Below, one piece after another: positions 11,555-24,019 of a stretch of 64,000 bases of DNA. A model generated the notes under the pieces. That model saw only the letters and a program-made list of their open reading frames with translations, ran no database searches and was not told the origin of the DNA. This DNA comes from Molossus alvarezi (Eukaryota; Chordata; Mammalia; Chiroptera; Molossidae). The position numbers and the translations under genes are program-made. Position 1 is the first letter of the stretch. Each line of letters begins with the position of its first letter. The stretch covers positions 30,851,182 through 30,915,181 of the forward strand of contig CM073893.1 in assembly GCA_037176705.1 (NCBI GenBank). The letters are read 5' to 3'.

Positions 11555-13630
11555 AAAAATATGATGAGAAGTCTCATTTCTTTACATTTTTGTAAATCTC
11601 TTTAATGTCTGGATTAATAGAAGACAATTTGGTTGTCATATCATCTCTGCATTCAGACTATTGTAATAATGTGTCATGTATCCTTCGAAAAACTCCATCA
11701 ATCTTGGTCTTATAAAATAGTTTTGACTTGATCTACACCCTGAAAGTATCATCTGGTGACTCTATCCCCAAGACATCAAGTCAACACTCTGAGTTAGCAG
11801 ACATCACCACTCCTGAATAACACCAGGGGAAATAGAATACAGATGTGAATTCCAGGAGAACAGGGCCTGCACAAGGGCCTCAAGCTTGAATGAACAACTA
11901 GGAAGATGGATCGTGGTAATGGAGGTGATGGGGAGTCCCCAAACCAAACTTAACTATTTTTTTCAAAATTTCCCTGAGCTAGTGCCATCACATACTAATT
12001 ACTAAGATGGTTTCCTTTACTTTTTTCATTTAGGTTTAATTTTCTTAGGTTGAAGTTAGTTACTACAGTCAAATTATTGGGATATATTTTGATTACTCTT
12101 TCCTCCATTGTAATAATATTGGTACAAGAAAACCACGGACTAGAAAATGTTGTGCCATGATTGATGATTTACTTCCCTTCTATTCAATTACGTACCCTCT
12201 CTGACACTACAACCAAACTAGTGCCATGAAGACACTCAGCCCAAATGTGAGTAACAGTTTTCTTGCTGGTTGAAAATAATCCACTCTTAACTTCAGAGTA
12301 TAAAGGGTAACACAAAATAATCCAGTCACTAAGATCCAGAAACCATATACTTCAACATTTTTATCAGTTTGCTTTATATTTACTGAAATTACCAGTTCTT
12401 TATATGAAAATAAAACATACATTTAATTATATACGTTGTCAAGGTATATAAAGAATATAGTATAAACAAAACTCTGAATTCTATATTTAAATATTATTTT
12501 TTTGTGCACACAGCTACTTTGGTTTTATCAAAAGTTACTCTTATAGACATGACTCCTAATATTTGAAATATAAAATTCTAAAAACGACTAATATTTTAAT
12601 CATACATAAAATATATAAGTTACATCATAAGTTCACAAATATAAACAAAATCATAAACATATTATGACTTTACAGAAAGAGTTAAATATAATACTGTTAA
12701 ATATTGAATCTTACATTATACACAAACCATAGTCTTTTTCTTAAGACAGGAAGATGCTTCTAACTGTAATATGTCAGACTGAAAGAACACAGGATGAATA
12801 AGAGTATTTGAGGAGTAGTTCAGGTTAGGAATCCACATGCAACTTAGATTGTCCTATTGGTATACAAAATTTAATATGAAAGGAAACATAAGATGACTTT
12901 CACATAAAAATGCTAAGAATAGATAATATATTAAAATCTATGAATCAGGAAAGGTTAATTGATGAAGATGACTAGCTTTTGAACTCAGACCTTCATGAAT
13001 GAAATCAGTGGAGACAATTGAAGGAATTGCTAAAAGTCAAATATGCCATTAGATTATTGTACAGAGTTACCAATGGAAATAGGATTTAGGAGAGTACATA
13101 GAGCTTGTTCCTGTATTTGATTGTCCTTCCAAGATAAATCCAGCTAGTGTAGTGTATCTAGCATCCACTCAAATGTGGTCAGGCTATGTAGTCTCTGAGG
13201 TCACCAAGGACGAAAAGAGAGACCTTTTTTTTTCCGCATCTATTTTAGGACCCTTGTAAAAAAACTAAAACTTCAAGAAAGGTATGTACCTTTGGAAGAG
13301 AAAATATTGTTGTACATGTCTCCATCACCAAAGAAATGTATATAGTACAGTTGGGTGAGTCATTGTAAAGCAAACTTCTGCAGAATCTGAGTGCTGTTGC
13401 TGGAAGACTAGGTGCATGATATTATCTGTCTGAACTTTATAATGAGGTAAGAGGACATTTAATAAGGACATCAAAATTTGGATTTGGATTCATAATATGA
13501 GGGGATTCTTCTTCTTTTTTCTTTTTTTGGTAACACCTGCCATCAACATACTAGAAGTTACACATCCTATCTAAAGGTAAAGCAATAACAAAAAAAAAAA
13601 TATTTGTAAGAAAATACCAAACATTTAAGA
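11555..13630. other. Unique DNA, no gene seen
   Basis: There are no ORFs of note and no recognisable young repeats. Composition is AT-rich with short poly-T runs (for example at 13226 and 13510). Confidence 0.5.
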
Positions 13631-13642
13631 AATCTGACTATA

Positions 13643-13851
13643 GCCCTGGCCAATTTGGCTCACAGTTAGAGCATGAGCCTGTGAACCAGAGAGTTCCAGG
13701 TTCGGTTCCCACTAAGGGCATGTACCTTGGCTGCGGTTTGTCCCTGGACCTGGTTGGGGTCGTATGGGTGGCAACCACTTGAAGAATCTCTCTCTTTCTT
13801 CCTCTCTCCCTCTCGCTCTGTTTAAAGATAAATACAAAAGAAAAAAAAAAG
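13643..13851 (+). mobile_element. VES SINE fused to 5' end of L1-B
   Basis: This is a plus-strand VES with head GCCCTGGCCAATTTGGCTCA, A-box-like TTTGGCTCACAG, B-box-like GGTTCGGTTCC, a TC-rich tract and a 3' A tail. It lacks the terminal hairpin found in sister copies. The A tail runs straight into the 5' end of L1-B. A near-perfect 12-bp repeat (13631-13642 and 19588-19599) flanks SINE plus L1-B together. Confidence 0.9.
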
Positions 13852-14632
13852 GTTTTCAAAAAAGAACAGAGTGAAGGGAAGCTACACAGACGATCTCCCA
13901 GGACCCAACAGGAATTACAACTAAAATAAAGACAAATCTTCAGAAAAAAGCAACAGAAAAGCAGCAAAACAGGACCATATAACCAGGGACACCAGTAGAA
14001 TCTGTGGAGGCATGAGACGGTGGCAGTCTGGGAGCCCAAGGACAGTGGCGATCTGAGCTATGAGCAGCGCCCTCGGGGTTAAATTCCCAAAGCCACTCCA
14101 CAGCACAGAGAGCCAGGACAGAGCAGTAAAATACCCACAGCCACTCACCTGGGGCTCCGGCAGAGGGAGGGCAGACTGGTCTGGAACTCTGTGAGGACAC
14201 ACGGGATTTGGAGGGCACTTAGATTTTTGCTGAGTAGCGAATACAAAGGACGGTGGCCATTTTGCTCCTTCCTAGAACTGTGGGGGAAAGCAGCAACTCC
14301 TCCCTCGGAGATTCAGCTTTTTCCAGGTGAGGCAAAGAAATGCAAACTGAGGTTCCTTAACAACCAGCATCTATCTCACCCACTGGAAATCCTCTTATGC
14401 TAAACACCAGGGCTACATTCCAAGGCCCTGAGTAACTGAAACTACTAGCCTCCAGGCAAAATGCTAGAGGATAACTGAACCTTTCTTGGGCTAGCAAATC
14501 GACCCAGGAAAGTAAGACTTGACAGAGGTGTTTAATGTGGGCTCATGCAGACTCATCCAAACCCAGTAGAGGGAGCCACAAACACCCATAGGGAAAAGTT
14601 GGCAGGCTCCAAAACCCACTGAGACAGCCAAA

Positions 14633-15449
14633 ATGGTGAAACAAAGAAACAAATCCCAAATGAAAGAACAAGAGAACTCTATTGAAGATGAGATCAATGA
14701 AATGCAGCTAAGCAAATTATCAGAGGTAGAGTTCAGAGCAATGATCTGGAGGAAGCTCAGCAGCATGAGTAAGGACATCAGCACCAAGAGTAAAGATATA
14801 GAGACACTGAAAACCAACCAAGTGGAAACGTAGAATGACATAAAAGAAGTAAAGAACACATTGCAAGGACTAACCAGAAGAGTAGAGGAAGCTGAGGACT
14901 AGATCAGTGAATTAGAAGATAGGGTAGAAAAAATCAACCAATCAGAAAACCAAAAAGAAAAAAAAAACAATTAAAAAACAGGAAGACAGCTTAAGAGAAC
15001 TGTGGGACAACTGGAAACGTAATAACATTCACATCGTAGGAGTCCCCAAAGAGGAAGAAAATGGGCAAGAGTTAGAGAATATTTTGAGGAAATAGTGACA
15101 GAAACCTTTCCTAACTTGGTGAAGGAAGAAGGCATTCAAGTTCAAGAAGCACAGAGAGCCCCAAGTAAGAAGAAACCAAACAGGCCTACACCAAGACACA
15201 CAGTAATTAAAATGCCAAAAATTATAGACAAAGAGAGAACCCTAAAGGCAGCAAGTAATAAGCAACCCCCATAGGTTGTCAACTGACTTCAAACAAGGAT
15301 CTCAATCTAAGACTACACTACCCAGCAAGGCAATCATTCAAAATAAAAGGTCAAATAAAGAGCTTCCAAGACAAAAAAAAAAAAAAAGGCTAAGGGAATA
15401 TATTAACATCAAACCAGCACTGCAAGATATGCTAAAAGGACTGCTGTAA
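14633..15449 (+). pseudogene. L1-B ORF1, stops and two C-terminal deletions
   Basis: This is the ORF1p chaperone gene of L1-B. The ATG at 14633 begins MVKQRNKSQMKEQ, and the first 66 codons are open. Breaks follow: TAG near 14831, TAG in the GAGGACTAGATC context near 14902, and frameshifts. Compared with L1-A and L1-D, about 18 bases are missing near 15266 and about 75 bases near 15290. The second deletion removes the REWHEVIKVM part of the C-terminal nucleic-acid-binding domain. The normal stop TAA is kept at 15447-15449. It is nonfunctional. Confidence 0.8.
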
Positions 15450-15494
15450 GTAGTAGAAGAAATAGGAAGTAAAATATAACAACACTAAACAAAA

Positions 15495-18400
15495 ATGGCA
15501 ATAAATAAGAGGCAGTGAAAAAGTACATATCAATGATTACCTTAAATTTAAATGGTTTGAATGCTCTGATAAAAAGACACAGAGTAGCTGACTGGATAAG
15601 AGAGCATGATTTATATATATGATGTTTATAAGAGACCCACCTCACAACAAATGACTTACATAGGTTGAAAGTAAAGAGATGGAAAAAAAATCTTTAAAAT
15701 CTTTCAAGCAAACAGAAAGCAACAAAAGGCTGGGGTAGCAATATTCATATCTGATAAAGTAGATTTCAAAATGAAGGCCATAACTAGAGACAAAGAAGGC
15801 CACTGCATAATATTGAAAGGATGTAACCAACAGAAAGATATAACCTTGGTAAACATAAATGCACCCAATATAGAAGCACCAACATATATTACAAAACTTC
15901 TGGAAGACTTCAAAGGAGAAATCAACAGCAATACAATCATAACAGGGCACTTCAACACCCGGCTGACATCACTGGATAGATATTCTAGACAAAAATTTAA
16001 CAAGGAAAGACAGACTCTAAATGAAGCACTAGATCAAATGGATTTAATAGATATCTACAGAGAACTACACCCAAAACTACAGAATTTACATTCTTCTCAA
16101 GTGCACATGGGACATTCTCAAAGATAGACCACATGTTAGGGCACAAACTAAGTCTCTACAAGTTCAAGAAGATTGAAATCATATAAAGCATCTTCTTAGA
16201 TCACAATAGTATGAAACTAGAAATCAGTTGCAACAAGAACATGCAAAGACATTTGACAACATGGAGGCTAAATAGCATGTTATTGAACAATGAATGGGTT
16301 ACCGAGGAGATCAAGGAAGAAAATGAAAACTTCCTGGAAATGAATGAAAATGAACACACAACACAAAATCTATGGGATGCAGCAAAAGCAGTTCTGAGAG
16401 GGAAGTTCATAGCACTACAAGCCTACTTCAAGAAGCAAGAAAAATTTCTAATAGACTATCTAACCTCACAACTTAAAAAACTAGAAAGCAAACAAAAAGA
16501 AAACCCCAGAGCAAGTAGAAGGAAGGAAATAGTAAAGATCAGAGCAGAAACAAATGACATGGAGACAAAAAACAAAATTCAAAGGATCAATGAAACAAAG
16601 CGCTGTTCTTTGAAAAGATAAACAAGATTGATGGACCCTTAGCTAGACTCACCAGGAAACAATGAGAGAGAACACAAATACACAAAATCTGAAAGGAAAG
16701 AGGAGAAATAATAACTGACACCACAGAAATACAAAGGGTTGTTAACAAATATTATGAACAATTATACGGCAACAAATTCGACAATCTAAGCGAAATGGAC
16801 CAATTCCTAGAAACACATAGTCTCCCAAAACTGAACGGAAAGAGAGAGAAAACTTGAACAGACCAATAACAACAGAAAAAATTGAAGATGTAATCAAGAC
16901 TCTCCCGGTAAACAAAAGCCTAGGCCCAGAGAGCTTCACGGGGGAATTTTATCGAACATTCAAAGAAGAACTAACACCCATTCTCCTAAAACTATTTCAA
17001 AAAATTCAAGAAGAAGAAAGACTTCCAAACTAATTTTATGAGGCCAGCAAAATTCAAATTCCAAAACCAGAAAAAGACACTACAAAGAAAGAGAACACCA
17101 GACCAATATCCCTGATGAACATAGATGCCAAAATCCTGAACAAAATACTAGCAAATAGAATCCAGAAATACATAAAAAAAAAATTATTCACCATGACCAA
17201 GTGGGATTCATACCAGGGATATAAGGCTGGTACAAAATTTGTAAATCAATAAATGTGATATAGCACGTAAACAAAATGAAAGATAAAAATCATATGATCA
17301 TATCAATAGATGCTGAAAAGCATTCGACAAAATCCAGCACCCATTTCTGATAATAATGCTCAGCAATCTGGTTATAGAGGGATCATAGCTTGACATAATA
17401 AAGGCCATATATGAAAGACCTACAGCCAACATCATGCTCATCGGGCAAGAACTAAAAGTATTCCCCTTAAAAACAGGAACAAGGCGAGGATGCCCACTCT
17501 CACCACTCTTACTTAACATAGTACAGGAAGTCTCAGCCACAGCAATTCGACAAAAAGAAAAAAAAAATCCACATGGGAAAGGAGAAAGTGAAACTGTCAT
17601 TATTCACAGATGACATGATACTATATGTAGAAAACCCCAAAGATCCCTTCAAAAATCTACTAGATTTAATAAATGAATTTGGCAAAGTAGCAGGACACAA
17701 AATTAATGTCAAGAAATCGACGGCATTCTTATACACCAACGATGAACTCACAGAAATAGAAAATGAATAAACAATCCCATTTACTGTTACAGCAAAAAAA
17801 TTAAGATACCTAGGAATAAAGTTAACCAAGGAAATAAAAGACTTATTTGCAGAAAACTACAGGACATTGAAAAAAGAAATAGAGGAAGATATAAAAGAGT
17901 GGAAGCACATAACTTGTTCATGGATTGGAAGAATTAACATCATTAAAATATCCATGCTACCCAAAGCAATCTATAGATTCAATGCAATACCCATCAAAAT
18001 ACTGACATACTTCACAGAACTAGAACAAAGACTTCAAAAGTTCATATGGAACCAAAAAAGACCCCGAATACCCACAGCAATATTGAAAAAGAAGAACAAA
18101 GTTGGAGGGATCACGTTACCAGATTTCAGGTTATACTACAAAGACAGTCATCAAAATAGCCTGGTACTGGCACAAAAACAGGCAGATAGATCAGTGGAAC
18201 AGAACAGAGAACCGAGAAATGGACCCAAGACAATATGCTCAGTTAATATTTGACAAAGGTGGCAAGAGCATACAGTGTAGTAAAGATAACCTCTTTAAAA
18301 ATGGTGTTGGGAAAATTGGACAGCTGCATAAAAAAGAAAAGAAAAAAAGAAAGAAAAGAAACTAGACCATCAACTTAAACCATACACAAGAATAAACTCA

Positions 18401-19340
18401 AAATGGATAAAAGACTTGAATGTGACCTGTGAATCCATACAAATTCTAGAAGAACATGTAGGCAACAAAATTTCAGACATCATACACAGCAGAATTTTCA
18501 CTGATACATCACTTAAGGCAATAGAAACAAAGGAGAAAATGAACACATGGGACTACATCAAACTCAAAAGCTTCTGCACAGCAAAAGAAACAACCACCAA
18601 AGTGGAAAGGCAACCCACTCTATGGGAGAGCATAATCGCCAATGATACATCAGTTAAGGGGTTAATTTCCAAAATATATACAGTGCTCATACAGCTGAAA
18701 AAAAGGAAGACAAAGAACCCAATTAAAAAATGGGCAGAGGAACTAAATAGACACCTCTCCAAACAGGACATACAAATGGCTAAGAGACATATGAACAAAT
18801 GTTCAACATCACTAATCATCAGAGAGATGCACATTAAAACCACAATGAGGTATCACCTCACACCTGTCAGAATGGCTGCCATCAACAAATCATCAAACAA
18901 CAAGTGTTGGCGAGGGTGTGGAGAAAATGGGACTCTAGTACACTTCTGGTGGGAATGCAGACTGGTGCAGCCACTATGGAAAACAATATGGTGTTACCTC
19001 AAAAAATTAAAAAGTGAACTTCCATTTGACCCAGTGATCCCACTTCTGGGAATATACCCTAAGAAGCCAGAAATACCAATCAGAAAGAATATATGTATCC
19101 ACATGTTCATAGCAGCACTATTTACAATAGCTAAGATCTGGAAACATCCCAAGTGTCCATCAGTAGATGAATGGATAACAAAGCTATGGTGCATATACAC
19201 AATGGAGTGCTATGCAGCTGTAAGAAAAAAAGATCTCTTATCCTTTGAGACTACATGCAGGGCCTGAAAGTATTATCCTAAGTGAAACAAGCCAAACAGA
19301 GAAAGAGAAGTATCATATGATCTCACTTATTTGTGGATAT
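15495..19340 (+). pseudogene. L1-B ORF2, frameshifted, catalytic FTDD retained
   Basis: The ATG at 15495 is followed by MAINK and then a small in-frame insertion with a stop (GGCAGTGA context). The endonuclease part is readable from ~15770 (KAITRDKEGHCIILKGCN). The RT core keeps FTDDMILY (Asp-Asp codons 17609-17614), making it the only copy here with both catalytic Asp codons. From 18416 to 19267 a 283-codon frame covers the C-terminal domain, including the [18 protein letters not shown]ys/His region (C-x3-C-x7-H-x4-C). A one-base loss in the terminal GGAATATAA removes the usual stop. Multiple frameshifts make it inactive. Confidence 0.83.
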
Positions 19341-19599
19341 AATGAACATAACAGTCTGAAGAACAGGGTAGTCCCAGAGACTTGAAAGTGGGGTTCAGAC
19401 TGACAATCCCCAGAAGAGGGGGTGGTGGGGGAGAGATAAACCACAGAACTTATATGCATGTATGCATGAACAATGGACATGGACAACAAAGCTGGGGATG
19501 GGGAGGAGGGTGTCAATGGGAGAAAAAGGAGAAACATCTGTAACAAATATAAATACATTAATTAATATAAAAAATAAAAAATAAGGGAATCAGACTATA

Positions 19600-21361
19600 A
19601 ACATCATTTTTTACTGGTATAAGTTTAACTCAGAAGTGTAATCATTTCTACTGCCCATATATTATGTTAACACTTCAATTTGGGGACACACCATATTTGG
19701 GGTTGTACTATCAAATTTGAATATCCTTTTCCTTCCTAAACTGGAAAACTCAGAAGAAACTGCGGGAAAAAATACCACCATTTTAATGTTTCCATTTGTT
19801 TTCCAATCTTTTATTTCTTCCCATACATTTCACAAATGGCAGTCTATATTTTTAGCAGCAACTGTGCAAGTAGCATGTATTAACAACAGATGTGCATGAA
19901 TAAAACCAAATAAAAGAAGGCAGCTCTTAAATTTTGCAGAACGGTTCCCACTGTTGAGTTTTTCAGGCATCTATGAAGTTTGCTCCCCACAGCAAATAAA
20001 CAGCACAAACACACGTAATTCAACTAACAATAAAACGTATAGCTTGTCCATCAGACTCTGGATATGAGTCACAGTATTCTCAGCTATGTATTCAGTAACA
20101 TGCATTTAATAAGCATATTATTTAATCCTCATATTTCATATAGTAACACGAGTTATCATCCTTGTTTCCATACAGAATTTAACTGTCAGAAGTCAAAAAG
20201 CTGATAAAAATAGGGCTGACAAAAGTTTTTTCACTGGCAGTAATACAAAAGTTTATTCACCTAATTTTTTGACTAGGCTAGAGAATTCTATTGCAACTCA
20301 TTGGAAACACAAGATGTTCTTCATTAAAAAAAGGTTCTGATTTTCAGAAGAGCTGTAAATAACAGTTAAGATAAAGCATTACAAATTTCCTCTTCCCAAA
20401 ATATGTACTTTGATTTTGATTCTGCTTTCATTGTTTTTTCACAAGTGACATATAATCTTCTATAACACATGACTGTCTCTTCATCATTCAACATAGAGTT
20501 TTTTTTACACTGATTCGTGTTTATGGGCCACACATATCCAATAAAGTGTTAAGTTCATAGAGTGTGTTTTTTTTTAATTATTTCCCCAAAGCCTTTTGCT
20601 TATTGTTACATATGTAGCAGTGTCTTGATAAACATTTGTTTCTACCCAAATAAGTCAAAATTTTAAGTATGAATTGAAAAAATGGCATGATCCTTGTGAT
20701 TTATAAAAATGCTGAATTGTTAATCACCAAGGCAAGATTAATACATTAGAGCATTTAGCAAAACTCTTTCACATAGATTTATAAGAAGCACTTATCTTGC
20801 TATTCTTCTTAAAAAAAATAAAAATAATCTATGACTAGTTTAGTTGAATCTAACCTTGAACAGAAGTTCTAAGAAGGTATTGCTATCTTTGCACATTAAA
20901 ATAACAAGTGGATTTTTATTAAATATAATAGATTCAGCAAATATGAATAAAAACTTCTTGTGTTATACTGAATATATGACTGAAAAGAAATCCTAATAAG
21001 AAACTTTCAGGATTGTAAACAACATTAATTGAAAGTCTGCACACTGCATTATCTCAAAACTAAATGTTAAAATGACTTAACTAAATAATTTCACATACTC
21101 CAAGTGGAAATCAATTATCTCACAAGCTTGCAAGAGTGTGTGTGTGTGTGTGTGTGTGTGTATGTATAAAATGTTATATATGTATAAAATATGTTATATA
21201 TGTTATATATATGTTATATAATATAGATATAACATTTCTTCATTTTTCTTTTAAACAATCGATATGGAGATTCCTTTGATCATTTTTCTTTGCCTGAATT
21301 TACTTCCAGATGATATCATTTATATGATTAATACACTCTCTCTCTCTCTCTCCTATACTCC
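19600..21361. other. Mostly unique DNA; possible MIR at ~20080-20200; GT and TA microsatellites
   Basis: At ~20100-20180 the words ATTTAATCCTCATATTTCAT and TTATCATCCTTGTTTCCATA resemble a plus-strand MIR core (low confidence). A (GT)n tract lies at 21135-21163, followed by a TATATGTTATA-type tract to ~21230, and a (CT)n tract sits at ~21336-21351. No ORF of note is present. Confidence 0.45.
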
Positions 21362-21790
21362 TTTTCCTTTTTTTGGGGCAATTTTATGACTTTATTGACA
21401 ATTACTTGTTAGTTTTCATGTGCATTAATGTCTTTTTTTAAAATGATGACATATACATAGGTAAAGAATGAATGGACCTTGTTTGGTGAATCTTCATGTT
21501 CATTTCTGGAGACCCACATACAGAGGCAGTGAAAGACATCCTTATTCCCTTGGTCCAGACAGCTTTGCTGAGTCTGGTGTCCATGTGCACATCTGGTATT
21601 CTTATCTCCTTTTATGGATATTTTTGAGTACCCAAGGGCCATGTTTCTTGAAGCCCACTACACGGATATGCTTCTGAATGCTGATGGTGTGTTCTGTGGT
21701 CACTGCCTCGTTGATGGAAGACACCCCTTCTTCTCTCCCACCCTTCTTTGCAGGAGCCATTCTACCAGGTCCAGGTTGCAAAGGATGCTC
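21362..21790 (-). pseudogene. RPL31: Processed pseudogene of ribosomal protein L31
   Basis: The minus strand reads as an intronless RPL31 mRNA copy. The start codon is at 21760-21758 (MAPAKKGG), followed by regions matching INEAVT and [13 protein letters not shown]. Further along, RNEHEDSPNKVHSFFTYVYV corresponds to the conserved C-terminal part of L31, and ENstop lies at 21409-21411. RPL31 is 125 residues long, whereas start to stop here spans only 352 bases, so deletions and at least one frameshift are present (one deletion after KNIHK). An AATAAA (complement near 21392) and a short A tail (21364-21374 as T on plus) mark it as a retrocopy made in trans by LINE-1. There is no promoter evidence and it is not expected to make L31. 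Confidence 0.9.
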
Positions 21791-21812
21791 TACTCAAAAG
21801 TTTTATTAAACC

Positions 21813-22046
21813 GCCCTGGCCGGTTTGGCTCAGCGGTTAGAGCGTCGGCCGGCAGTCCGACCCAGGTTCGGTTCCCGCTAAGGGCGGTACCTCGGTTGCA
21901 GTGTGTCCCCGGCCCAGGTTAGGTTGTGCAGGTGGCAGCCACTCGATGTGCCCCTTTCAGTGGATGTTTCTCTCTCTCTCTCTCCCTCCCACTGTATCTG
22001 AACAAAATATCAAAAAATATCCTCGGGTGAGGATAAAAAAAAAAAA
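21813..22046 (+). mobile_element. VES SINE with 3' hairpin
   Basis: The head is GCCCTGGCCGGTTTGGCTCA, with a B-box-like GGTTCGGTTCC and a (TC)n tract. Hairpin TATCCTC-N4-GAGGATA lies at 22018-22035, followed by the A tail. The flanking TSD is AAAAGTTTTANTAAACC (21797-21812 and 22047-22062) with one mismatch. It inserted just beyond the 5' end of the RPL31 pseudogene. Confidence 0.95.
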
Positions 22047-22099
22047 AAAGTTTTAGTAAACCTTACTTTTACCCTTTAAACTTAATTGAAACCTGTCAC

Positions 22100-22356
22100 C
22101 TTTTTTTTTTTATCCTCACTCGAGGACATTTTTCCATTTTTTATTCAGATAGAATGGGAGGGAGAGAGAGGAAGAGAGAGAGAGAGAGAGAGAAACATCG
22201 ATGTGAAAGGGACATATCTAGTGGCTGCCTCCCGCAGGACCCAACCAGGGCCAGGGACAAATTGCAACCGAGGTACATGCCCTTAGCGGGAACTAAACCC
22301 AGGACTCTCTGGACCGCCGGCCGACGCTCTAACCACGGAGCCAAACTGGCCAAGGC
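22100..22356 (-). mobile_element. VES SINE, inverted relative to neighbour
   Basis: This is a minus-strand VES with the T tract at the left and hairpin motif at 22111-22128 (complement of TGTCCTC-N4-GAGGATA). TSD GAAAYCTGTCAC flanks it at 22088-22099 and 22357-22368. With the plus copy at 21813 it forms an inverted pair about 50 bp apart. Confidence 0.95.
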
Positions 22357-22412
22357 GAAATCTGTCACTTTTGATGAAATCTCTTCTATCTCCATCAACT
22401 CATCATAAGTAC

Positions 22413-23593
22413 CTGTGAAGTGTCAGCAAGGAGATAGAGGCAGGTTAGGCCGTGCGAGACGGGACCATGGGAGGGGAAGGCTCAGTGATTTGAGAGTTTG
22501 AGATGACGTTGAGCTCAGCACAGGGGCAGAACCCAGCACACAGAGAATCTGGGGTATATTCAGACTCTACAGATCTCAAAATAAAACTAGAATTAACCTG
22601 GCAAATTTCTGCCTTTGAGGCCAGAAACTACGAGCCCCCATTTATAGAAATGCAATTAGAAGCTCCTGGAAGGAGCACAGGTCAATTATATAACAACAAC
22701 TAACAGAAAGGCCATTTCAGGCAAGAAGGGTGGGGGGACAGTGACTGATTGTGTAATTCCAAGGAATTTTTTATTTATTTTTTATTTATTAATTTGTTTT
22801 TGTTACTGATGTTCCTCATTTTTCCCCCATTGACACCCTCCTCACCTTCCCCCCTGCCCCATACTCAGCTTTGTTGTCTATGTTCATTGGTCATGCATAC
22901 ATGCATGTAAGTTCTGTGGTTTATCTCCCCCCGCCCCCCAGGCTTGTCAGTCTGTACCCCACCTCCATGTCTCTGGGTTAATTTTGTTCAGCAGTTTGTT
23001 TAGTTCATTATATTCCACAAATCCAGGTCCTTCCATGCCATCTCAAAGGATAAGAGATCTTTCTTTCTTGCAGCTGCATAGTACTCCATTGTGTACATGT
23101 ACCACAGCTTTTTAATCCATTCATCTACTGATGGATACTTTATTTTTAAAGAATATAGCGCTGGCCTTTCTGCTGGGAGCAAGGCAACGGGATGGCTGAA
23201 TGATTGGATTTGGAGGAGAAACCAAAAGCAAGCATAGGGTTGCTCCAAGGGCATGTTCCTTCCTCCTCACTAATAGTCTGAGAGAAGTTGAAATGATCAT
23301 ATAAAGGGAAGCCACTAAGGCCCTATAGATGACCTAGGGCTAAACCCAGACAGGTGAAAAAAACACAATCTTTAAAATGTATGGATGTTGCAAAGGCAGA
23401 ATTCCTTGAAAGGACCAGTCAGAGGCTAGCAAGGCATATATGTACCCCTAGACAGCAGAGTTCCACGGGCAGCCATTGTGGGCCCCCTCCCCACTTCAGG
23501 GAGTCTGTCTGTTTTTCAAATAAACTTTCCTATCACTTACTTTTGGTCTGTGAACTCATTCTTCGATTTTGATTTTGAGAGATGCTGACCACA
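22413..23593 (+). mobile_element. LTR-like element split by an antisense L1
   Basis: The outer parts read as a plus-strand retroviral LTR. A U3-like start TGTGAAGTGTCAGCAAGGAG lies near 22413. ATATAAAGG (23299-23307) is a TATA candidate and AATAAA lies at 23519-23524. An R/U5-like run TTACTTTTGGTCTGTGAACT follows, and the element ends near GACCACA at 23593. An L1 fragment occupies 22768-23147. No viral coding sequence is present. Boundaries and TSD are uncertain. Confidence 0.55.
22768..23147 (-). mobile_element. LINE-1 3' end, antisense, 5'-truncated
   Basis: The T-rich left end is followed by the complement of the L1 3'UTR (GTTACTGATGTTCCTC, CCCCATTGACACCCTCCTC) and then the end of ORF2 in reverse (CATAGTACTCCATTGTGTAC, TCATCTACTGATGGATAC). 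It is a ~380-bp truncated copy of the same LINE-1 group as L1-A to L1-D. A short AARGAAT repeat may be its TSD. Confidence 0.85.
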
Positions 23594-24019
23594 TCCCCTC
23601 TGCTTGGTTTCATCATTTGACCACCTTACTACTCAAATTACTATAATATATGTTTATAAAAGTATACATACAAAAAACACACCTCTGTTTTTTTTAATCT
23701 ATTTTATGAGATCCGGCTTCTCTCTCTGCTAGTTTCTGCTGATTTTCAACTGACTAGTTGGCTCCTGTACTTCACTCGTTGAGGAATTGTCATTAGCTCA
23801 GTCTTCCATTGCATGTCAAAAAAGGTTTTATGATCTGTTCAGTATGCTGGCCTTCCTGCTTTATAATTCCTACACCTCCATTTTATTTCCTGTACTCTGT
23901 TCACCATCTTTCTCCACCCACTTTGTTATTATCTGGAATTCTGCTGTCTTGGAAATTACTAAACCAGATAATCTGATCTTTTCCACTGTAATCACTCAGG
24001 TGCTATTATCATCTCTCCT
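23594..24019. other. Unclassified DNA
   Basis: Pyrimidine-rich sequence with no reliable ORF and no repeat that I can name. Confidence 0.4.

Larger units (their letters stand above)
13852..19587 (+). mobile_element. L1-B: near-full-length, inactive LINE-1
   Basis: It begins with GG followed by an A-rich word and GAGTGAAGGGAAGC, the same 5' start as L1-D. It then has a short 5'UTR (13852-14632), ORF1 (14633-15449), ORF2 (15495-~19340), 3'UTR and AT-rich tail. It lacks both the extra 5' segment of L1-A and the GC-rich VNTR of L1-D. ORF1 has deletions and stops and ORF2 has several frameshifts, but the 3' third of ORF2 stays open for 283 codons. Confidence 0.88.

Noticed and set aside
13643..13720. 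tRNA gene candidates at the VES heads
   Set aside because: A- and B-box-like words are present, but the cloverleaf is not complete and the unit continues into SINE body and tail. These are tRNA-derived SINEs.
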